DNA of 24,518 nt, taken from NCBI GenBank assembly GCA_905214995.1, contig CAJMOT010000021.1:1-24518 (forward strand), given 5' to 3'. A model generated the notes under the pieces. That model was not told the DNA's origin. It did no database searches and saw nothing but the letters and a program-made list of their open reading frames with translations. The stretch is from an uncultured bacterium. Its GTDB lineage: Bacteria > Verrucomicrobiota > Verrucomicrobiia > Opitutales > Intestinicryptomonadaceae. How positions within the stretch are numbered: position 1 is the first letter of the stretch; each line of letters begins with the position of its first letter. Positions 7,746 to 16,243 of the stretch are shown here, one piece after another. A program made the position numbers and the translations under genes.

Positions 7746-8744
7746 CTATTTTGTGGTGATTTCGTCGTAGAAATCGACGATTTTTCCCCTTCTGTCGGAC
7801 TCGTTGAATTCTATTGCGCTCTTGGGGTGCCTATTCAGGAAACCGGTCGCCATGTAGGGGTAGTCGAAGCCCCAGCCGAGGGAGGCGCGCATGGGTTCGA
7901 TATGCTTTTCTATGCACTGCAACAGCGGGCGCAGCCTGTACTTGGGATTGTGCAAAAAGCCTATCAGCAATTCGAGTTGGCAGTTGCCCGCGCCCCTGCC
8001 GAGACCCGCGAGGGTGCCGTCAATCATGTTTGCGCCGGCGACGATCGCCTCTATGGTGTTGGCGAAAGCCAGTTGCAGGTTGTTGTGCGCATGTATGCCG
8101 ATTTCCTTGCCGAATTCGTGGGCGACCCTCATGTATTTTGCCATCATATAGCGGATCTGCTCGCTGTAAAGCGACCCGAAGCTGTCCACGAGGTATATCG
8201 CCTCCGCTTCGCTCTGTCCGAGCAGCTCCAAACCCTCGTCGAGTTCGCTCTCTCGGACGGTGGAAACCGCCATGATGTTGACGGTGGTCTCATAGCCCTT
8301 GTCCTTCGCGTCCTTTATCATGTCGAGCGCGAGCGGAATCTGGTGGATATAGGTCGCGACCCTCACGAGGTCTATGGGGCTCTTTTCCTTGGGGAGGATG
8401 TCGGTTTTGTAGTCGCACTTTTCGGCGTCCGCCATGACCGAAAGCTTGATGTCGCGCTTGTTGTCGCCTATCACGCGGTTTACGTCGTCCTCGTCGCAGA
8501 AGCGCCACGGGCCGAATTTATCGGAGGAGAAAATCTTGTGGCTGTTTTTGTAGCCGATCTCCATGTAGTCGATGCCCGCGTCGGCGCAGGCGTCGTAGAC
8601 GGCGCGAACCTCCCCGTCCGAGAACCTGCTGGAGTTCATGAGCCCGCCGTCGCGTATCGTGCAGTCGAGCACCTTTAAGTCTTTCCTGAAACCGATCCAC
8701 CTTCCGGAGGATGTCGAGGAACCGTTCATTGTCTTTTGATTCAT
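7746..8744 (-). CDS. DRE-TIM metallolyase / HMGL-like aldolase
   Basis: 332 residues. A TIM-barrel aldolase of the family that includes 4-hydroxy-2-oxovalerate aldolase, HMG-CoA lyase and homocitrate synthase. The signatures are visible: LDCTIRDGG (Arg31-Asp32) at strand 1, the metal-binding HAHNN (His218, His220), and the GLGRGAGNCQLE loop. The reaction is probably a metal-dependent C-C cleavage or condensation of an oxo-acid, but the substrate cannot be named. The C-terminal communication domain of bacterial DmpG enzymes is not evident. ATG 8744 is chosen because AAAGGA lies at good spacing. The frame extends upstream to 8822, but that part covers a terminator hairpin. It is convergent with the PEP-CTERM gene and downstream of carA. 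No partner dehydrogenase is adjacent. Confidence 0.8.
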   Translation of the reverse strand: MNQKTMNGSSTSSGRWIGFRKDLKVLDCTIRDGGLMNSSRFSDGEVRAVYDACADAGIDYMEIGYKNSHKIFSSDKFGPWRFCDEDDVNRVIGDNKRDIKLSVMADAEKCDYKTDILPKEKSPIDLVRVATYIHQIPLALDMIKDAKDKGYETTVNIMAVSTVRESELDEGLELLGQSEAEAIYLVDSFGSLYSEQIRYMMAKYMRVAHEFGKEIGIHAHNNLQLAFANTIEAIVAGANMIDGTLAGLGRGAGNCQLELLIGFLHNPKYRLRPLLQCIEKHIEPMRASLGWGFDYPYMATGFLNRHPKSAIEFNESDRRGKIVDFYDEITTK

Positions 8745-8776
8745 TGTGTTTCCTTTTCTGCTGAAATTTCGGGCAT

Positions 8777-8810
8777 AAAAAAAACCGGACGCCCTTTTGC
8801 GTTCGGTTTT
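8777..8810 (-). terminator. Terminator hairpin in front of the aldolase gene
   Basis: On the minus strand CCGAACGC (8806-8799) pairs with GCGTCCGG (8792-8785), with one A-C mismatch and A/T extension, and then eight T's follow. It lies about 150 bases after the carA stop and 33 bases before the aldolase ATG. It can be the carA terminator, a leader attenuator for the aldolase, or both. Confidence 0.75.
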
Positions 8811-8848
8811 CCATCTTGGCAACAGGCAAAAGCCGCCCAGCCGAACGC
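8785..8848 (-). promoter_or_regulatory. Candidate transcription attenuator (alternative hairpins)
   Basis: The 5' arm of the terminator (8799-8806) is also perfectly complementary over 8 bases to 8841-8848, which would be transcribed just before it. The two pairings are mutually exclusive, as in an antiterminator/terminator switch. A small GGC-AAAA-GCC hairpin lies in the intervening loop. On the minus strand a TATAAG box lies a few bases upstream of 8848, which would start the transcript at about the first arm. I recognise no known riboswitch class or leader peptide. The switch role is inference. Confidence 0.4.
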
Positions 8849-8963
8849 TATCTTATAACGCCGGTGTAATAAAAGCAGTAAAACTTTTCGCTGCGCGGAT
8901 TCATCTGTTATTGTTGCGGATTAGACCCTCTTTTTTTCCGGTTGCAAGAAAAAAATCCTCCTC

Positions 8964-10118
8964 CTACGAATTTTTTTCGACGAACTTGTAGAAGTCCGCA
9001 AAAAGCCCGTCGGCGTCGTTGGGGCCCGGGGCGGCCTCGGGGTGGTACTGCACCGAAAACACGGGATAATCCTTGTGGCGCAGCCCCTCGACGGTGTTGT
9101 CGTTGAGGTTTATTTCCGTGACGATTCCGCCGCATTTTTCGACGCTTTCGGCGTCCGCCGCAAACCCGTGGTTTTGGGAGGTTATGGAGACCTTTCCGGT
9201 CTCGAGATTCTTCACAGGCTGGTTGCCGCCCCTGTGCCCGAATTTGAGCTTGTAGGTTTTGGCGCCGATGGCGTGCGTTATGACCTGGTGGCCGAGGCAT
9301 ATCCCGAATGTCGGAATTTCCCTTATCAGCTTCGCGACCGCTTTGTGGGCGTAGCCGACGGCGGCGGGGTCGCCGGGGCCGTTGGAGAGGAAAACCCCCT
9401 GCGGGGCGAATTCCAAAATCTCCTCGGCGGGAGTCGAAGCCGGAAATACCGTCACGTCGAAGCCGTGGAAGCTCAGGCGGCGAAAAATGGAAGTCTTGGC
9501 GCCGTAGTCGATGGCGGCGCATTTGAATAGCGGCTTTGTCCTCTCGAAATTGTAAAGGCTCGTCCCGCTGACGGTGAAGGGTTTGAGCTCCTCTTCGCTC
9601 TCGGAAAAGCGGTAGGGCTTTTTGCAGGAGACTTCGCGCACGTAGTCGACCCCGACGAGCCCCTCCCACCCGCGGGCGCGGGCGACGGCCTCTTCGGGGG
9701 AAATCCCCTCCGTGGAAAGGCAGGCTTTAAGCGCGCCGGCGTCGCGGATTTTGCGGGTAATCGCGCGCGTGTCCACGCCGCTTATTCCGGGGATTCCTCC
9801 GTTTTTCAAATATTCCTGGAGCGGCATTTCGCTCCTCCAGCTGCTCGGAATCGGGCTTATTTCGCGCACGACAAATCCGGAGACTTTTATGCCGTCGGAT
9901 TCCTCGTCGGCTTTGTTGACGCCGTAGTTGCCGATTTCCGCCGCCGTCATGGTCACTATCTGCCCGAAGTAGGACGGATCCGTAAGGACTTCCTGATACC
10001 CCGTCATGGAAGTGTTGAAAACTGCCTCCCCGACGACGGTTTTTTCGGCGCCGAATGCGCGCCCCTTGAAGACGCTGCCGTCTTCCAATGCGAATATTGC
10101 CGTGGCTTTTTGACTCAT
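8964..10118 (-). CDS. carA: Carbamoyl-phosphate synthase small subunit
   Basis: 384 residues. It is the glutamine amidotransferase subunit that hydrolyses glutamine and channels ammonia to CarB for carbamoyl phosphate, the precursor of arginine and pyrimidines. The N-terminal CPSase domain includes AIFALEDGSVFKG and NTSMTGYQEVLTDPSY. The C-terminal class I amidotransferase domain has LSNGPGDP, the nucleophile in FGICLGHQ (Cys274), and the His-Glu of QYHPEA. ATG 10118 gives the normal CarA N-terminus; earlier in-frame starts add a non-conserved leader. Shine-Dalgarno is weak. carB is not in the window. The region 8745-8963 downstream carries only the hairpin system described separately. Confidence 0.97.
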   Translation of the reverse strand: MSQKATAIFALEDGSVFKGRAFGAEKTVVGEAVFNTSMTGYQEVLTDPSYFGQIVTMTAAEIGNYGVNKADEESDGIKVSGFVVREISPIPSSWRSEMPLQEYLKNGGIPGISGVDTRAITRKIRDAGALKACLSTEGISPEEAVARARGWEGLVGVDYVREVSCKKPYRFSESEEELKPFTVSGTSLYNFERTKPLFKCAAIDYGAKTSIFRRLSFHGFDVTVFPASTPAEEILEFAPQGVFLSNGPGDPAAVGYAHKAVAKLIREIPTFGICLGHQVITHAIGAKTYKLKFGHRGGNQPVKNLETGKVSITSQNHGFAADAESVEKCGGIVTEINLNDNTVEGLRHKDYPVFSVQYHPEAAPGPNDADGLFADFYKFVEKNS

Positions 10119-10164
10119 AATTGCGATTTTTACAGGACAATGTAGAATTTCGCCCCTTTTACAA

Positions 10165-10176
10165 GCCAAATTTGGC
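10165..10176. repeat. 12-base palindrome GCCAAATTTGGC, copy 2
   Basis: Identical to 7629-7640. It lies 47 bases upstream of the carA start, where a -35 region could be, so an operator role is possible but unproven. Confidence 0.4.
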
Positions 10177-10279
10177 GAATGCGCCCGCGGGAAAAGGCGG
10201 CGGCCCCCTGCGGGATAGGGCAAGAAACCCACGCGGCGCGGGAATGGGCGGACGGCGGTCTGCGCGGTGGCGCCGCGCG

Positions 10280-11839
10280 CTATTTTAAAGAGTACGGGAC
10301 GGCGCGCAGGCGTTGGGATATTTGGCCGACGAAGATATTTGCCCCCGCCGGAGTGTATTTGTCGCCCATCGGGAGGGCGGGGCCGAGTTTCAGCTCGGAG
10401 ATTAGCGCGGCTATGTCGCTTTCCGCCATAAACCCGAGAAATTCTCCGGTTCTCGAAATCACTATGTCGCCCGCGGCCGGTGAAAACGTGCCGAATACCG
10501 ATTGCAGCAGCCCCACTTCAAGGCGCGCGTAGGACGGGTTCTTATAGTCGGCCCTGAACGGCGCCTGTCCGTAGTAGAGGTCTTTGGAGTTTACCACCAC
10601 GCAGTCGGGAAAGCGGAAAAATCCGTCTGCCGGCAGCAGGGGCGAAATTTTCTCCTTTTCTATGAATTCCGCGGGCACCTGTATTGCGAGCAGCCGCGGG
10701 TCGTTGGCGAGCGAATAGACGGCGAGGGGATCGAACCTGTACGAATTTCCGGACACGGAAACCGACATTTTCTCGGGCGGAAAATATTGGTTTTGGGTCG
10801 GCGCGAGTGCGGTGGAGTCCGCCGCGAACGCGAGCCAATATTTGCCGCCGATTTTGACCGGAACGCTGCGCAGGCGCGTCTGCGTCGCGGAGGGCCCGAG
10901 TATGCCCCTGCGCGTGTGCGAAAATGTGACGGAAACGAGCGACGGCTTTATTTTGGAGAATATCTCCGAGGGCGTCTGCGGGCGCAAATCTTTGACTTCT
11001 TTCGTGATTTCCCTTTGGGAGGACTCCATTTTTTTCTGCGAGGCGGCGAGCTCGTTTACCCCCGCCGCGAGCTTGTCGGCGTGCACGAGGATTTTCGTCT
11101 TTTCGGTTTTTTCGATGTCGACGAGCGCCTGCGCCCTTTTGAGGTTTTCCTCGTAAATCCGGGTTTTGGTGGACGCTACTTCAAGCCTTGTGGCGAGCGC
11201 GCTCTTTTCGGCCTCTATCGCCCTGTTTTCAAGTTTGAGGGCTTCGCTTTCCTTTCGCAGCCGCTCGAGGTTTTCCTTGTTGGCCTTGAGCTCCGCCTGC
11301 ACGCTCTCGAGCTTCATGCGCGCCGCGGCGTCGGTTTCGCGCATGTCGCCCAACTGTTTTTGCAGGTCGATTCTCTCTCTCGCGGATTTTTCGAGCTTCT
11401 GGCTCGCGCTCAGTATTTCCCTCTGCAAGGCGGCGTTTCTGGATTCGCTCGCCGAAACGCGCTCTTCGAGCTCGCGGCTCTTTTGGAGTATTCCGATTTT
11501 CTCGCGCTCGACGGACTCCTTCGTGAGGCGCATTTCCTCGAGCTGCCTTTCGCGCGCGGCTATGATTTTCCGCTGGCGGTCGGCCTGTTCGAGGCTTTCC
11601 CTGGCGGCTTGCGAGAGCTTTTCGACGTCGGATTTGAGCGCCTCGCGCTTTTCGCGCTCGCCATCAAGCGACATTTTCAGCAAATCGACCATTTGGGAGT
11701 CGGCGAAATTTTGCGCGACGACGATTTCTTCGCGCCTCTTTTCCTCCTTGCCCGAATCCTTCGTTTGCGAGAAATCCACGATGCTTATGATGCTGAGCAC
11801 GAGAAAGTCGCAAATTACCACAAGTAAAGATTTGCTCAT
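10280..11839 (-). CDS. Membrane-anchored coiled-coil protein with degenerate trypsin-like domain
   Basis: 519 residues. An N-terminal membrane segment (SLLVVICDFLVLSIISIVDF) is followed by a long Lys/Glu/Arg/Ala heptad coiled coil (~residues 30-300). A globular C-terminal domain (~305-519) follows. This part resembles the double barrel of trypsin-like proteases: SVPVKIGGKYWLAFAADSTA sits where the catalytic His would be, NDPRLLAIQV resembles the Asp strand, and GDIVISRTGEFLGF resembles the region after the catalytic Ser. His and Ser are not conserved, so it is probably a non-catalytic, binding version. The domain call is my inference from pattern only. The start is fixed by a strong GGAGGA Shine-Dalgarno six bases before ATG 11839. 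A GC hairpin without a T tract (10262-10278) follows the stop. Confidence 0.65.
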   Translation of the reverse strand: MSKSLLVVICDFLVLSIISIVDFSQTKDSGKEEKRREEIVVAQNFADSQMVDLLKMSLDGEREKREALKSDVEKLSQAARESLEQADRQRKIIAARERQLEEMRLTKESVEREKIGILQKSRELEERVSASESRNAALQREILSASQKLEKSARERIDLQKQLGDMRETDAAARMKLESVQAELKANKENLERLRKESEALKLENRAIEAEKSALATRLEVASTKTRIYEENLKRAQALVDIEKTEKTKILVHADKLAAGVNELAASQKKMESSQREITKEVKDLRPQTPSEIFSKIKPSLVSVTFSHTRRGILGPSATQTRLRSVPVKIGGKYWLAFAADSTALAPTQNQYFPPEKMSVSVSGNSYRFDPLAVYSLANDPRLLAIQVPAEFIEKEKISPLLPADGFFRFPDCVVVNSKDLYYGQAPFRADYKNPSYARLEVGLLQSVFGTFSPAAGDIVISRTGEFLGFMAESDIAALISELKLGPALPMGDKYTPAGANIFVGQISQRLRAVPYSLK

Positions 11840-11981
11840 GTCTGTTCCTCCGTTTTAAACCCCATTTGCAAGACAATCGCAGAATGCCCGCGCAAGTTCA
11901 AGAATTTTCGGCGGAGCGGCGGGGGGCGCGGGGACGGGAGTTCGGGCATGGGGGTGGGGCGCGATTTGTGCAAAATATGGC

Positions 11982-12011
11982 TTGAAGTCGCCGCCCGCAA
12001 TTTGCGATAAT
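11982..12011 (+). promoter_or_regulatory. Promoter of the rnhC-GH31-GH31-rnhB cluster
   Basis: TTGAAG (11982-11987) and GATAAT (12006-12011) are 18 bases apart, leaving a ~60-base leader before rnhC. This leader contains an inverted repeat, GGCGCC at 12025-12030 and again at 12043-12048, that can fold just upstream of the start. Confidence 0.5.
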
Positions 12012-12078
12012 CCCGGACAGTTTCGGCGCCCCGCGTTTGGGCGGCGCCTCGCAAGATTAGCAAACCGCCGAAAATTTC

Positions 12079-13044
12079 ATGTCAGCCAAGAAAAAAACCG
12101 AATTCTGCGAGCCCAAGAAGAGGACTTTGTACACAAAGCCCCTGACGGAGCGGCAGATGAAAAAGCTCGACGAATGGCTCGACAAGCACCTGTGGGCGCC
12201 CTACAAGGCGGATTATTCGGTTTTCGCGTACAAGGGGCCGGACGTGAACGTGGTTGCCTATTCCTCGGGAAAGCTCGTGGTGCAGGGCAAGGGGACGGAA
12301 AGTTTCGTGCAGTTTGTGCTCGAGCCCGAAATCACGGGCGTGGTCGAGATGGGCTATGAGAGCGTTCACCACCCCGAATGGTTCGAGGCGCACGCCGGAA
12401 TAGACGAGAGCGGCAAGGGCGATCTCTTCGGCCCCCTCGTTTCCGCTTGCGTTGTGGCGGACGGGGACGCCGTGAAAAAGTGGCTCGACGGCGGGCTGAA
12501 AGAGTCCAAGAAAGTGGCGAGCGACGCGGCGGCCCTCGAGATGGCGCGCATGGTGAAGTCTGCCAAGGGGGTTGTCGCCAAAGTCTCCTACGCGGGTATG
12601 GAAAAGTACAACGCCCTCTATATAAAATTCGGGCGCAACCTCAACAAGCTCTTGGCGTGGATGCACGCGCAGGCGATAAGGAGCGCGCTCGCGGAGCGGC
12701 ATGTGCCGTGGGGAATGCTCGACCAGTTTACGAAGCAGCCGCTCGTGCAGAGGCAGCTGTCCGCGCCGGATTTCGAGCTCAGAATGCGGACGAAAGCCGA
12801 GGAGGACCCCGTGGTCGCGGCGGCGTCCATCATCGCCCGCGCCACTTATATATGCCAGATGCGCAAACTCTCCGACGAGTTCGGCGCGCGGCTTTTGAAG
12901 GGCTCCGGCGCGGCCGTCAGGGAGCAGGCCGCGGAAATCGTGAGAAAATTCGGCGCGGACGCGCTCAAAAGGTTTGCCAAACTCCACTTTAAGACGGCCG
13001 CGGAAGCGGTCGCGGAAGCTAAAAATAACGACACCCAACTATGA
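12079..13044 (+). CDS. rnhC: Ribonuclease HIII
   Basis: 321 residues. It cleaves the RNA strand of RNA-DNA hybrids in the cytoplasm. The N-terminal ~90 residues are the substrate-binding TBP-like domain typical of RNase HIII, and the catalytic domain begins at GIDESGKGD (Asp109, Glu110), the HIII variant of the type 2 motif. AEEDPVVAAASIIARA near residue 250 is the conserved helix. The starting ATG lacks a Shine-Dalgarno. The stop overlaps the next start as ATGA, so translation of the GH31 gene is probably coupled. An RNase HII gene closes the same cluster at 16244; coexistence of HII and HIII is known in many bacteria, but their separation by two glycosidase genes is odd. Confidence 0.94.
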   Translation: MSAKKKTEFCEPKKRTLYTKPLTERQMKKLDEWLDKHLWAPYKADYSVFAYKGPDVNVVAYSSGKLVVQGKGTESFVQFVLEPEITGVVEMGYESVHHPEWFEAHAGIDESGKGDLFGPLVSACVVADGDAVKKWLDGGLKESKKVASDAAALEMARMVKSAKGVVAKVSYAGMEKYNALYIKFGRNLNKLLAWMHAQAIRSALAERHVPWGMLDQFTKQPLVQRQLSAPDFELRMRTKAEEDPVVAAASIIARATYICQMRKLSDEFGARLLKGSGAAVREQAAEIVRKFGADALKRFAKLHFKTAAEAVAEAKNNDTQL

Positions 13045-14630
13045 CGAACTCCACAACAAAAATTATGGCGGCGTTTGCGGCGGCGAGCTTCGCGGCTTCG
13101 GCTTTCGCCCAGCCCTACATATCAAAAATAAAACCCCTCGACGGCGAAAAATGGTGGGGAGCCGCGAATTTCTTCGGCCAGAATATGCCATACGGCGACT
13201 TCGCCGAAAAAGACATAGCTTCCTCCAACTATTCCAACCAGGCGGATCCGTTTTTCGTGTCCTCGAAGGGCAGGTATATTTGGAGCGACAAGCCCTTCAA
13301 ATTTTCGGTCAAAAACGGGGAGCTGACCATAATTTCCGACTACGCCGAGCTCAAGCCGGTCGAGGCGGGCAAGACGCTCAAGGAGGCGTTTCTTGCGGCG
13401 GCAAAAAAGCATTTTCCCCCGTCGGGAACCATTCCTCCGGAAATATTCTTTTCCGCGCCCCAGTACAACACTTGGATAGAGCTCCAGCGCGACCAGAACC
13501 AGAAGGGCATAGAAAAATACGCCGACGACATCGTCAAAAACGGATTCCCGATAGGCGTGTTCATGATAGACGGCGGCTGGCAGAAGTACCAGGGCAATTA
13601 CGAATTCCGCCCCGAGGCGTTCTCAGATCCCAAGGCGATGTTCGACAAGATAAAATCTATGGGATTTAAGACGATTCTGTGGGTCGCTCCGTTCGTGGCC
13701 CCCGACTCCGCCGAGTTCCGCGACCTCAAAAAGAGGGGGCTGCTCACAATGCGCAAGTCGCGCAATTCTCCCGCCATTCTCCATTGGTGGAGCGGGTACA
13801 GCGCCGCCTACGACCTCACCAACCCGAAGGCCGCGGACGCGCTCAAAGGGGTCTTGCGCGGCATGCGGAAGAAGTACGGCATGGACGGCTTCAAATTTGA
13901 CGCGGGAGACACCAAATTCGTGGTCGGCGACTTCAAATTCCACAAGCCCGGCCAAATTCCGGCGGACTACACCCGCGAATGGTCGAAGTTCGCGCTGGAC
14001 TTTCCCTATAACGAATTTCGCGCGAATGCGGGAATGGCGGGGCAGCCCGTGGTCCTGAGGCTTCAAGACAAGCGCCACACGTGGAAAGATCTGCGCCAGA
14101 TAATTCCCGACATGCTCGCCGCGGGGCTCGCGGGGTATCCGTATGCATGCCCGGACATGATTGGCGGCGGAGACTACGTTTCATTCCAGCCCGGGGCGGA
14201 GCTCGACGAAAAGCTCATAGTGCGCTCCTGCCAGGCGCACGCGCTGATGCCCATGATGCAGTTTTCCGTCGCGCCGTGGAGGGCGCTCTCCAAAGAAAAT
14301 ACGGAAATCTGCCGCAAGTTCGCCGATTTGCACAAACAGTTCGGCCCCTACATTCTGGAGCTGGCGCGGCACGCTTCAAAAACGGGCGAGCCCATCGTCC
14401 GCCACATGGAGTACGAATTCCCGAACCAGGGCTTCGAGGAGGTCAAAGACCAGTTTATGCTCGGCTCCAAATATCTCGTCGCCCCCGTGCTCACCGAAGC
14501 CGACGAGCGCGAGGTCTCGCTTCCCGCGGGCGAGTGGAAGGACGATCTCGGCAACGTCGTAAAGGGCCCCGCGAAAATCAAGGTGGAGGCTCCCATAGAG
14601 CGCCTCCCGTACTTCGAAAAAATCAAATAA
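13041..14630 (+). CDS. Secreted GH31 family glycosidase, copy 1
   Basis: 529 residues with signal peptide (cleavage near AFA-Q, residue ~24). It is a retaining TIM-barrel glycoside hydrolase of family GH31. The nucleophile motif is GFKFDAGD (Asp287) and the probable acid/base is in RLQDKRHTW (Asp343). YPYACPDMIGGG forms the following barrel strand. FKFDAG rather than the classical WxDMNE resembles the MYORG-type branch, whose known members act on alpha-galactosides, so alpha-galactosidase is a reasonable but unproven guess. A short beta domain ends the protein. It starts by ATGA overlap with rnhC, and 13 bases separate it from copy 2, to which it is homologous along its full length. Confidence 0.87.
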   Translation: MTNSTTKIMAAFAAASFAASAFAQPYISKIKPLDGEKWWGAANFFGQNMPYGDFAEKDIASSNYSNQADPFFVSSKGRYIWSDKPFKFSVKNGELTIISDYAELKPVEAGKTLKEAFLAAAKKHFPPSGTIPPEIFFSAPQYNTWIELQRDQNQKGIEKYADDIVKNGFPIGVFMIDGGWQKYQGNYEFRPEAFSDPKAMFDKIKSMGFKTILWVAPFVAPDSAEFRDLKKRGLLTMRKSRNSPAILHWWSGYSAAYDLTNPKAADALKGVLRGMRKKYGMDGFKFDAGDTKFVVGDFKFHKPGQIPADYTREWSKFALDFPYNEFRANAGMAGQPVVLRLQDKRHTWKDLRQIIPDMLAAGLAGYPYACPDMIGGGDYVSFQPGAELDEKLIVRSCQAHALMPMMQFSVAPWRALSKENTEICRKFADLHKQFGPYILELARHASKTGEPIVRHMEYEFPNQGFEEVKDQFMLGSKYLVAPVLTEADEREVSLPAGEWKDDLGNVVKGPAKIKVEAPIERLPYFEKIK

Positions 14631-14643
14631 CGCGACATACATC

Positions 14644-16242
14644 ATGAAAACCAAATCCCTTTTGACTTTTACGGCGGCGGCGTTCGCCTCGGCGGTTTTC
14701 GCCGAAACCTACACGTCGGTTATCTCCCCGCTCGACGGCGAAAAGTGGTGGGGGGCCGCCACATTTTTCGGCTCCCACATGCCGTACGAAAATTTCGCGG
14801 AAAAGGATCTCGCCAAGAGCAATTATTCGAACCAGTCCGCCCCGCTTTTCGTGTCCTCGAAGGGCAGGTATATTTGGAGCGACAAGCCGTTTAAATTTTC
14901 CGCCAAAAACGGCGTCATCACGATAACGAGCGAGTTTGAGAAAATCCAGCCCGTCGCCGCCGGAAAGACTTTGAAAGACGCGTATCTTGCGGCCTCAAAA
15001 ATCCACTTCGAGCCTTCGGGCGCAATTCCGGAGGACGTGTTTTTCTCGATGCCGCAGTACAACACCTGGATAGAGCTGATGTACAACCAAAATCAGGCGG
15101 ACGTCGAAAAGTACGCCGACGACGTCATAAAGAACGGCTTTCCCGTCGGCGTGTTCATGGTGGACGACAACTGGCAGAATTATTACGGAAACTTCGACTT
15201 CCGCGCCGACAAGTTCCCCGACCCCAAGGCGATGATGGACAGGCTCCACGCCAAGGGCTTTAAAGTTATGTTCTGGATTTGCCCGTTCGTATCCCCCGCT
15301 TCCCCGGAGTTCCGCGAGCTCAACAAGGCGGGTTTGCTCTTGAAAGAAAAAGGCAAAAAGGATCCCGCGATGGTCGAGTGGTGGAACGGCATAAGCGCCT
15401 GCTACGACCTCACCAATCCCAAAGCGCGCGAGCATTTGAAGGGCAAGCTTGCGGCTATGCGCGAAAAGTACGGCGCCGACGGCTTCAAATTCGACGCGGG
15501 CGACAAGGGGGCGGTTTCGGAGGGAATCGAGTTCTTCGAGGGCGCGACGCCCTCCGACTACTGCGAGGCGTGGGCTAAAATGGGGCTCGACTTCCCGTAT
15601 AACGAATACCGCGCCTGCTGGAAGATGGGCCTCCAGCCGCTCGTTCAGAGGCTTCAGGACAAGCCGTATTCCTGGGAGGGCATAAGGCAGCTCATACCGG
15701 ACATGCTCGCGGCGGGCCTCATAGGGCATCCGTATACCTGTCCGGACATGATTGGCGGCGGGGAATTCCGCTCGTTCCTCAATCCGGACATGACGCCGAT
15801 AGACCCCTCCAAAATAGACCAGAAGCTCATAGTGCGCTCCTGTCAGGTTCACGCGCTCATGCCGATGATGCAGTTTTCGGTGGCCCCATGGCGCATACTC
15901 GACAAAAAGAACCTCGAAATCTGCCGCAAATTCGCCGACTTGCACAAACGGTTCGGCCCCTATATTCTGGAGCTTGCGCACAACGCCGCCAAGACGGGCG
16001 AGCCCATCGTCCGCCATATGGAGTACGAATTTCCGAACCAGGGCTTTGAAAATTCAAAAGACCAGTTTATGCTCGGGCCGAAATATCTCGTCGCGCCCGT
16101 CGTGACGCCCGAAGATTCGCGCGAAGTGAAGCTTCCCGCGGGCGAGTGGAAGGACGATCTCGGCAAGGTCTGGAAGGGCGGGCAGACGATTAAAATCGAC
16201 GTCCCGATAGACAGGCTGCCATATTTCGAAAAGCTCAAATAG
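14644..16242 (+). CDS. Secreted GH31 family glycosidase, copy 2
   Basis: 532 residues with signal peptide MKTKSLLTFTAAAFASAVFA. It is a tandem paralogue of the preceding gene with the same layout: ISPLDGEKWWG near the mature N-terminus, WIEL at the barrel start, nucleophile in GFKFDAGD (Asp284), acid/base in RLQDKPYSW (Asp339), and CPDMIGGG. Both catalytic aspartates are kept, so both copies should be active. Differences cluster in loops around the active site, e.g. a longer loop (LNPDMTPIDPSKI) after GGGEFRSF and a tryptophan in FMVDDNWQN versus FMIDGGWQK, suggesting different substrate preference. It is placed one base before rnhB and is certainly co-transcribed with it. Confidence 0.87.
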   Translation: MKTKSLLTFTAAAFASAVFAETYTSVISPLDGEKWWGAATFFGSHMPYENFAEKDLAKSNYSNQSAPLFVSSKGRYIWSDKPFKFSAKNGVITITSEFEKIQPVAAGKTLKDAYLAASKIHFEPSGAIPEDVFFSMPQYNTWIELMYNQNQADVEKYADDVIKNGFPVGVFMVDDNWQNYYGNFDFRADKFPDPKAMMDRLHAKGFKVMFWICPFVSPASPEFRELNKAGLLLKEKGKKDPAMVEWWNGISACYDLTNPKAREHLKGKLAAMREKYGADGFKFDAGDKGAVSEGIEFFEGATPSDYCEAWAKMGLDFPYNEYRACWKMGLQPLVQRLQDKPYSWEGIRQLIPDMLAAGLIGHPYTCPDMIGGGEFRSFLNPDMTPIDPSKIDQKLIVRSCQVHALMPMMQFSVAPWRILDKKNLEICRKFADLHKRFGPYILELAHNAAKTGEPIVRHMEYEFPNQGFENSKDQFMLGPKYLVAPVVTPEDSREVKLPAGEWKDDLGKVWKGGQTIKIDVPIDRLPYFEKLK

Positions 16243-16243
16243 C

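Larger units (their letters stand above)
13041..16242 (+). repeat. Tandem gene duplication (GH31 pair)
   Basis: The two GH31 genes align along their full length. The DNA is identical for 43 bases at 13252-13294 and 14846-14888, and other shared blocks occur near the 3' ends, e.g. around 14447 and 16060. This indicates duplication with either recent origin or gene conversion in conserved parts. Confidence 0.85.

Noticed and set aside
10502..11827. 441-codon plus-strand frame opposite the coiled-coil gene
   Set aside because: Antisense shadow of a highly repetitive Glu/Lys coiled coil, with no motif and no ribosome binding site.
12082..13038. 318-codon minus-strand frame opposite rnhC
   Set aside because: Exact antisense of a motif-proven RNase HIII gene.
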